A stretch of 62,880 bases of DNA, from NCBI GenBank assembly GCA_025358025.1, contig JANYKW010000149.1:1-62880 (forward strand). The letters are read 5' to 3'. Both the position numbers and the translations under genes were made by a program. The notes below the pieces were generated by a model that saw only the letters and a program-made list of their open reading frames with translations, was not told the origin of the DNA and searched no databases. The stretch comes from Bacteroidia bacterium. Lineage in GTDB: Bacteria; Bacteroidota; Bacteroidia; Bacteroidales; Prolixibacteraceae. Below, piece after piece: positions 53,385 to 61,700 of the stretch; the first letter of the stretch is position 1, and each line of letters opens with the position of its first letter.

Positions 53385-54707
53385 ATGAAGAAGAAAAAAA
53401 GTTATTTGCGCTGGATCATTGGTATTGGCGTATTGGTAATTATCATTTTGCTGGTTGGGAAAAAGAAGGGTTGGTTTGGGAAGGATGTAACGGTACGGGT
53501 CGCAACAGAAAAGGTCGATATTCAAGACATTACAGAGATTATTACGGCCAACGGTAAGCTGAAGCCCAAGATTGAGGTAAAGATCAGTCCGGAGGTGCCA
53601 GGAGAGATCATTGAGCTGCCGGTTAAAGAGGGCAACAAAGTAAAAAAGGGCGATTTGCTGGTGGTGATCAAGCCGGATATCTACCAGTCGAGTCTGAGCA
53701 GGATTGAGGCATCGCTCAATACACAAAAAGCCAGATTGGCCCAGGCTGAGGCACAGTTGATTGAGAAGGAGCTGAATTACCAGCGGGCGAAGCAGCTCCT
53801 GGAGAAAAAGACGATACCAAAATCTGAATTCGAGACCATAGAAGCAGGTTTCAAAGTAGCCCTCTCGGAGGTACAGGCAGCACGGTATTCAGTAAAAAGT
53901 TCGGAATCCAGTGTGCGTGAAGCAGCGGAGAATCTGACCAAGACAAAAATTTTCTCACCCATTGACGGAACAGTTTCCAAATTGAATGTGGAGAAGGGGG
54001 AGAAGGTGGTAGGCACCAACCAGTTTGCCGGTACAGAGCTCATGACTGTGGCAGATTTGGCTACGATGGAGGTAAAGGTGGAAGTCAACGAGAATGACAT
54101 TGTGAAGGTTCAGAAAAATGATACAGCCATCATCGAGATCGATGCCTATCTGAAGCGGAAATTCCGGGGGCTTGTTACGGAGATTGCCAGTTCTGCGAAT
54201 GTTACTGGAACCTCGGTGGATCAGGTCACCAATTTCAATGTGAAGATCCTGTTATTGTCCGAATCTTATCAGGATCTGATCGATAAGGATACCCTGAAAT
54301 ACCCTTTCCTGCCCGGCATGTCGGCCACGGTTGAGATACAGACAGATACGCGGAAGGGCATTATTTCGGTTCCTATTCAGGCAGTAACCACCAGGGGAGA
54401 CGACGGAACGATCAAGAAAGGAAATGAGCAAGTGGAAAAGGAGGGAACCGATGATACAAATGCCAAGGAAGTTCCTCTCAAAGAGCCGGAACAGAAAGAA
54501 GTTGTCTTTGTGATAAAAGATAAGAAGGCCTGGAAAAAGTCGGTTAAAACGGGGATACAGGACAATGCCCGGATTGAGATTTCGGAAGGCCTGTCGGCGG
54601 GGGATGAGGTGGTCGTTGCGCCATACGGATTAATCTCCAAAACTTTGAAAGATTCAACCTCTGTGGAGGTCGTAAAAATTGAAGAACTTTACCAGATTAA
54701 AAAATAG
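53385..54707 (+). CDS. orphan periplasmic adaptor, MacA/HlyD type
   Basis: A 440-residue membrane-fusion protein. It has a basic N-terminus and one transmembrane helix (WIIGIGVLVIIILLVG). A split lipoyl domain follows (ANGKLKPKIEVKISPEVPGE, with KIFSPIDGTVSKLNVEKGEK as its second half). A coiled-coil hairpin (about residues 100-185) and beta-barrel domains come next. A charged Glu/Lys insert near residues 340-370 (KKGNEQVEKEGTDDTNAKEV) is unlike the adaptor at 24628. No permease or TolC gene is next to it: after the stop there is a hairpin and then more than 1 kb without genes. Its pump partner must be encoded elsewhere, or beyond a rearrangement. It is divergent from kbl. Confidence 0.9.
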   Translation: MKKKKSYLRWIIGIGVLVIIILLVGKKKGWFGKDVTVRVATEKVDIQDITEIITANGKLKPKIEVKISPEVPGEIIELPVKEGNKVKKGDLLVVIKPDIYQSSLSRIEASLNTQKARLAQAEAQLIEKELNYQRAKQLLEKKTIPKSEFETIEAGFKVALSEVQAARYSVKSSESSVREAAENLTKTKIFSPIDGTVSKLNVEKGEKVVGTNQFAGTELMTVADLATMEVKVEVNENDIVKVQKNDTAIIEIDAYLKRKFRGLVTEIASSANVTGTSVDQVTNFNVKILLLSESYQDLIDKDTLKYPFLPGMSATVEIQTDTRKGIISVPIQAVTTRGDDGTIKKGNEQVEKEGTDDTNAKEVPLKEPEQKEVVFVIKDKKAWKKSVKTGIQDNARIEISEGLSAGDEVVVAPYGLISKTLKDSTSVEVVKIEELYQIKK

Positions 54708-54711
54708 AAAC

Positions 54712-54735
54712 GGATAGCTTTTTTATTGGCTATCC
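54712..54735 (+). terminator. hairpin after the orphan adaptor gene
   Basis: GGATAGC and GCTATCC form a perfect 7-bp stem around a T-rich loop 4 bp after the stop codon. No T-run follows, so it is only a probable terminator. Confidence 0.45.
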
Positions 54736-54840
54736 AAACCAGGTTGTAAATCTGTCTTATATTACACACAATCAGTAACATATTAGGCTATTTTATTTGC
54801 ATTTAATCTCTTGTAATTTGTACATTAATTCAGCATTGAT

Positions 54841-54857
54841 TTGATTTTGAAAATCAA
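54841..54857. promoter_or_regulatory. 17-bp AT-rich palindrome
   Basis: TTGATTTT-G-AAAATCAA is perfectly symmetrical around one base. It lies in the gene-free region before the giant surface-protein gene and could be a protein-binding site. Function is unknown. Confidence 0.3.
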
Positions 54858-55510
54858 TATTCCGGAGGCAAATATCCGGGTAGAATTCATATCGTTGATA
54901 GCTCTTTTCGTGCCGTACAGGACGAGATAATCGCAATATGCGGATGTTCGACCTATCCGCCTAGCTGACGGACCTCCCTGGATTAAAAAATATGCTTGTG
55001 AGTTTCTCATTATTGGCCTGCTCTTTTTGAAGAAAAATTGCATATCAAAGCGGCGAATTTTGAAGAGGTAGAAAATGTTTCTGCCGGGATATTATTTTTT
55101 ACCGAAAACTGTCACAAAAATCTCCTTCAAAAACTTCCTTTCCTAATCATTCGAAAATCAATCTCCGTTGGGAAATTCTCCTTTTTCGGAGAGATTTTCG
55201 CTTGCGCAGAAGAGCAGAAAATGGAGGTTATTTTTACCCCTTTTAAAAACAGGTATAATTCAGACGACTTCACGCAATGCATATATTTAATAATCAGACG
55301 CATACAGCATATTCCCAAAACTAAATTCTGTTGATAACTTTCTTATAAAATTTTCAGAAGCATTTTTTTTGTAATATTTTCCTCTATAAGCTTGATTTTC
55401 AGTGAAGGTTCATTCAGTTGAATTTTACTTGCAGATGTTTAAAAACGTTAAAATCCTCTCATTGAATGCTATATAAAAAATGTAGTGATTACAATATATT
55501 TTATTTTATA

Positions 55511-55552
55511 TTGGTTTAAAAGCCTGAAAACTATTAGATTTGACTATATTTG
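55511..55552 (+). promoter_or_regulatory. candidate promoter of the giant surface-protein gene
   Basis: TTGG at 55511-55514 is followed after 20 bp by TAGATTTG (55535-55542), a proper TAnnTTTG match at ideal spacing. A second box, TATATTTG, lies at 55545-55552. Transcription would start near 55550-55560 and run ~230 nt before the first ATG (55786) of the long frame. Confidence 0.5.
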
Positions 55553-55785
55553 TTGAATAAACTTTCATTAACACTATTTTACACTTTTGCAAATAATTTA
55601 GACTAAAATCAGGCAGCGTTGTTTTTTATTTGGAATGTTGTGTAAAAGAGGGGATGTTAGTTTTTAAAAGGCCAGTATTTTATGTTTAACATACAAGTGC
55701 AGTTAATAAAGCCTGTGGTGGGGTTACGATTGGGTCGGAATCGGTATTAACTTAAATACTTGGATGTTATCCTTATATAGTTTGA

Positions 55786-58700
55786 ATGTTTGACCTAACT
55801 GAAAATAGGCTATACATTTTGATATTCGCCCGAATCTTTGTTTTCCTGAGGAGGGTGAGTAGCAGAATTTTTAATGGATTTTTTTCACAAAAATCTTTTG
55901 AAGGAATTCTGCACGTTTTTTTCAGGCTGGTTTATTTTGTTTTACCCTTTATTTTTTGCAAATCGGATAGGAAAAATGCACGGACCGATGTCGTTCGCTG
56001 CGGTAGTTTCCCGGCTCTGGACGATCAGGGCATTTCAACGAAACTTTCCCATTTTTTTGGTTTTGATCCTGGATTGCTCCTGCGTTTGTTTTGGCAGCCG
56101 AGGGCTTGGGTGGGTGTTGTGTGTTTCTTTGTATTTGTGAATCTGGGTTTTGGTCAATCTACTTTCACTGATATCACCCCTGGTACCAGAACATTTACTG
56201 TGCCCGCTGGAGTAACATTGATTACAATTGAAGCCTGGGGAGGTGGAGGTGGAGGTGGTGCAGCTAATGGCAACCCAAGTGGTGGTTCTGGTGGTGGAGG
56301 CGGAGGATATTCTAAATACACAGTTGCTGTTACGCCAGGACAGGTAATTTCCTATACTGTTGGAAGCGGTGGCATTGGAGCTTCTGGGAATGGTGGTTCT
56401 GGCGGAAATACTACAATTTTAGCTTTAACTGCAAACGGTGGGGCCGGTGGAGGTCAAGACCAGGGAGCAATTGGCATTGGAGGTACCGCTACGGGTGGAA
56501 CAACAAACGCTGCAGGAACAAATGGTGGACAAGGAACTACAGCTTTTGGTGCAGCTGGCGGAGCTGGCGGTTCTGGCGGAGCTGGTGGAGCCGCAATAGT
56601 GGCCACTGCAAATGGAAATCCCGGAAATGCTCCAGGTGGTGGTGGAGGTGGTGGTTTAAGAATAGGAGGCAGTGCGCGAACCGGCGGTGCCGGGGCGAAT
56701 GGTAGGATCGTATTTACTTATACCTTAACTCCAATAATTACTAGTTTAGGAGCAAGCGGTGGTTGTTTAGGATCTGTTCTTGTGATTAATGGAACTAATT
56801 TATTAAATGCATCCTCCGTTACCATTGGCGGTACCGCTGCAACAATTTCCGCCAATACTTCCACTTCAGTTACAGTTACTGTAGGAAGCGGAACAACCGG
56901 TACAGTCTCTGTAACAACTCCCGGAGGATCTGTTACAAGTGCAGCTACCTACACTGTATACCCTTTACCAGTAGTCACATCACCTGCACAGGTTTGTATT
57001 GGGAGCAATGCAAACACTTTGACTCCTACCACAGGTGGAACGTGGGCCAGCAGCAATGCTGGCGTTGCAACAGTATCCAATACTGGAGTAATTACCGGAG
57101 TATCAGCTGGATCTGTGACATTTACCTATACAAATACTTTGACCGGTTGTAGTGCAACTACAGCATCCGTAAGTGTAAATGCTTTGCCTGTTGTTACATC
57201 ACCGGCTCAGGTTTGTTTAGGGAGCAATGCAACCACTTTAACTCCCATTACTGGTGGAACATGGGTTAGCAGCAATGCAGGCGTTGCCACAGTAACAAGT
57301 GCCGGAGTAATAACTGGAGTTTCCCCAGGATCTGTTACATTTACCTTTACCAATACTGCAACAGGATGCAGCAGGACTACAGCATCGATAACTGTAAACG
57401 CTTTACCAGTAGTCACATCACCAGCCCAGGTTTGTATTGGAAGCAACGCAACTACTCTAACCCCAACCTCCGGTGGAACCTGGGTCAGCAGCAATCCAGG
57501 TATGGCAACAGTAACCAATACCGGAGTTATTACCGGAGTATCCCCGGGATCTGTCACATTTACCTTTACCAACTCTGCGACAGGTTGCAGTTCTGCCACC
57601 TCACCTGTACCCGTAAACCCTTTACCAGTTGTCACATCACCTGCACAGGTTTGTATTGGCAGCAATGCCACCACTTTGACCCCAACCACTGGCGGAACAT
57701 GGGTTAGCAGCAATGCAGGCATTGCTACTGTAACAAATACCGGCGTAATTACCGGATTATCAGCTGGATCTGTCACATTTACCTTTACTGATACTGCGAC
57801 AGGTTGCAGCAGGACCACAGCATCAGTACTAGTAAATGCTTTGCCAGCTGTTACATCTCCGGCCCAGGTTTGTATTGGCAGCAATGCAACCACTTTAACG
57901 CCTACCACCGGTGGAACATGGGTCAGCAATGATACAGGCATTGCCACAGTGACCAATGCAGGTGTAATTTCAGGAGTATCCCCAGGATCTGTTACATTTA
58001 CTTTTACCAATTCGGCAACTGGATGCAGCAGGACTACAGGATTTGTAACTGTGAATAATTTGCCAGTTGTCACATCGCCGGCCCAGGTATGTATTGGCAG
58101 CAATGCAACAACTTTGACCCCAACTAGCGGTGGAACATGGGTCAGCAGCAATGCAGGCATTGCAACCGTAACCAATGCGGGAGTAATCTCTGGAGTATCA
58201 GCAGGATCTGTCACATTTACTTTTACACTTGCAGCGACAGGTTGTAGTGCATCCACATCTCCGGTAACAGTAAATGCTTTGCCAGTTGCACTGGTTTTGA
58301 CAGGTAGCAAGATCTGTGCTACCCCGGGAGGGGATGGAACAATTACCTCTGGTACTTCGGTTGTCGGGGTAAGCTACCAGTTGTATACATCAATGAATGC
58401 AGCGGTTGGGGCACCACAATCCGGAACCGGATCAGGCCTCACCTGGTCGGGTCTGGCTGCAGGCAACGGCTACTATGTTATGGCCACCAGCGCAGCTGGT
58501 TGCACCGCAACAAGCACCGGAAAGAATGTGACGACAGATTCTACGCCGACTACAGCAGTTGCCGGACCAGACCAGAGTCAATGTAATGACGACACTTTCA
58601 CACTTGCGGGAAATGACCCTATACCATACACTGGAGTCTGGAGTGTGGTGAGCGGTTCAGCTTCTATAATTAGTCCAGCCTCACGAAATTCAGTCGTTAA

Positions 58701-61700
58701 GTTTGTTCCTGCGGGAACCAGTGCGACATTAAGATGGACGATAAGCAATGGTGTTTGCACACCCTCAACAGACGATGTAATTCTGTCAAACAAGCTGTCT
58801 CCGACTGCTAATGTTAACCAACCTGTACCACTGGGAATTTGTAAAAATGGCACAGCCATTGTTAGCGGAGCGACTGCCACCAACGGATCTATTTTATGGA
58901 CGCACAATGGAAGTGGCACACTTACCGGAGCCACAACGCTTACACCGCAATATACTACTGGGCCGACCGATGCAGGGACACAGGTCAGACTGACTATGAG
59001 TGTTACCAATAGCCCTTGTAACCCGGCAAGCGCGATATACCGAATCAATGTTGACTTGACGAAAGATGATGTTGATATTATTATCGGAGCCGCTTTGCCT
59101 TCCATATGCAGGGGTGAGACTTCCGTGCAAATGGGCGCCTCCATTAATGGTTTTTACAATCCAGGTTCGCAAATATGGACTTCCAGTGCCGGAGGAACAT
59201 TTTCTTCAACTGATCCCGCAACTGCCACATGGACACCGCCGGCCTTGTATGTCGGCACAGCTACCTTAACCTTATCAGCAACCAACAGTTGTGGAACCGG
59301 TTTTAAATCTAAAACCATTGTAGTCAACCCATTTCCGGTGGCCACAGCTACACCTGTTTCTCAAGCCATTTGCTCCGGCAGTGCTCCATCGGTTGCCTTA
59401 ACTAGCACAGTTCCGGGAACCACTTTTGCATGGACCGTGGTTGAATCCGGAGTATCCGGTGCAACAGCAAGTTCGGGAAGCACCATAAATCAGACTCTAT
59501 CAGCCACCGGAACTAGTTCAGGAACTGCTACCTATACGGTAACACCAACTGCCAATGGTTGTGTCGGCAGTCCGATTGCTGTAGTCATTACAGTTAACCC
59601 GATTCCGGTTGCCACAGCAACCCCGGCTTCTCAAACCATCTGCTCCGGAATTGCCCCATCCATTGCCTTATCAAGCGATGTCGCAGGAACCACTTTTGCC
59701 TGGACAGTGGTACAATCCGGGGTATCCGGCGCGACAGCAGGTTCTGGAAGCACGATAAATCAGCCTTTAACAGCCACTGGTAGCAGTCCCGGTACCGCTA
59801 CCTTTACGATAACGCCAACTGCCAATGGATGTATCGGAAGTCCGGTTGCTGTAATCATTACGGTCGATCCGATTCCGGTAGCCACCGCTACCCCGGCTTC
59901 TCAAGCTATTTGCTCCGGAAGTGCCCCATCCATTGCCTTGACAAGCAATGTTGCCGGAGCCACCTTTGCGTGGACAGTTACTCAGGCTGGAGTATCCGGT
60001 GCAACAGCAGGTTCGGGAACCAATATTGCCCAATCCTTAACAGCCACGGGAACAAGTCCCGGAACTGCTACCTATACCATTACGCCAACTGCCAATGGTT
60101 GCATCGGAAGCCCAATTATTGTAATCATTACAGTTAATCCTATCCCAACGGTATCAGCCACACCAGCCACCCAGACCATCTGTCAGGGGGGCAGCTTTAC
60201 TGTTACCGTTTCGAACCCAAATGCTGTGGCAGGTACCACATTTTCCTGGACGCGCGACAACACAGCTATAATTACAGGAATGGCAGCCTCCGGAAATGGC
60301 AGCACAATAACAGGTACTTTGAACAGTACTTTGCCACGTACCTCGCATAAAACTACTTTTACGATTACAGCTACAGCCAGTGGTTGTGGTTCTTCTACAA
60401 CGACTGTTGAGGTCATTATTTTTGACAATACACCACCGGTAATCGGAATATGCCCGACGAGTTTTTCAGTGAATACCGGATCTGGTCGTGCTACCTGTGA
60501 TCAGAATGTGAGTTGGATAGAGCCCACAGCAACAGATTGTCTCGGTACAATGACCTATACGACACGCAGCCATCCTCCGGGTTTTAATTTTCCTTTTGGT
60601 GCTACAACGGTTACTTACACCTTTACTGATCCTTCGGGTAATACCAGTACTTGTTTTTTCACAGTTACTGTTGCGGACAATACGCCGCCAACTTTTACTT
60701 TCATTCCGGCAGATATACAGATTGAATGCAGCACTCCTACCATTACAACTCCATCCAATACAGGGGGATCTGCCACGGCAACTGACAATTGTGATGGGCC
60801 TGTATCAGGAATTGCCTATGCTGATGCAGGAGCTCCGGGTATTTGTTCCGGCACCATTACAAGAACCTGGACAGCGACTGACAGCCATGGAAATTCAGTC
60901 ACCGCTAACCAGATTATACAAATCGTGGATACTACAAAGCCGACTTTGTCTTGTGGTAATTTTACCGTTGCAACGCCAAGCGATATTCCTGCCAGTGATA
61001 ATTACGTTGCCAATCATGTTATTGGCATGGACAACTGTGGGGCAGGCCTGGTCCCGGAATTGACATACGAACAGTATGGAGGCCTTTCCGGGGCTCCGGG
61101 ATTCTGTCCGACCAGTGTTACCAGAAAGTATATAGTCAGGGACAATTGTGGTAATATATCAGATGAATGCACCCAGGTAATCTCTGTTACAAGTGCTGAC
61201 GGTTGTACAGTCTGTCAGGATGATGTGCCATTTTTCTCCATTAATTTCTCAGGAAACCCGGCTGGTGTATGGACATCTCCAAGTGTAGTGAGGAAAGGAA
61301 TTTGTTGTTCTGCCAAAGGTCCACCTCCGCCGCGATGTATTGCCTTCAATGTTTATCTCGATGAAAATGCTGTTGGTTTGGTTTTTAGTATCATAGCAGG
61401 AGCAGTTCCTGGTGGAGCCTTGTATTATCATATTGATTGCAGTCCGGCGCAGCATCTTGTTGGAGCGTCACTTTGCCTTACCGGCGGACGATTTTATACC
61501 ATCACTTTTTGTGAGCCGGGGAATAATCCAAATGTTTATGAGATAAAATCCATCAGCGGGTTAACCGGATCAGGTGGTTTAACGACCAGGGCAGATGCAG
61601 CCTGCTTCGGTACGTTGTCTGTAACCGGAGCTACTCCGGGTACGATTGTTTGGAGCGTAAAAAGTCCGAATGATCAGACATTGATGAGGTATCTTTCCTG

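Larger units (their letters stand above)
54708..55785. other. 1.1-kb AT-rich region without genes upstream of the giant surface-protein gene
   Basis: It holds a terminator-like hairpin (54712-54735), a perfect 17-bp palindrome with a G centre (TTGATTTT/AAAATCAA, 54841-54857), a hairpin GCGGAT/ATCCGC (54940-54960) and a candidate promoter at 55511-55552. Short open frames (for example 55038-55334) lack any family motif and I do not accept them as genes. An mRNA starting near 55549 would have a ~235-nt leader. Confidence 0.7.

Noticed and set aside
55038-55334. A 98-codon frame in the gene-free region before the giant protein
   Set aside because: No family motif, AT-rich codon content like the surrounding noncoding DNA, no promoter or partner gene; likely chance.
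55874-56140. An 88-codon hydrophobic frame overlapping the start of the giant protein
   Set aside because: It is in another frame from the long open frame; the latter continues without interruption into the secretion signal and domains, so the short frame is probably a shadow.
57207-58310. A 367-codon open frame on the minus strand opposite the Big-like repeats
   Set aside because: It exists because the 219-bp period is a multiple of three, so an open antisense frame in one unit is open in all. The plus frame encodes recognisable domains with secretion signal; the minus frame has a low-complexity repetitive product without family motifs.
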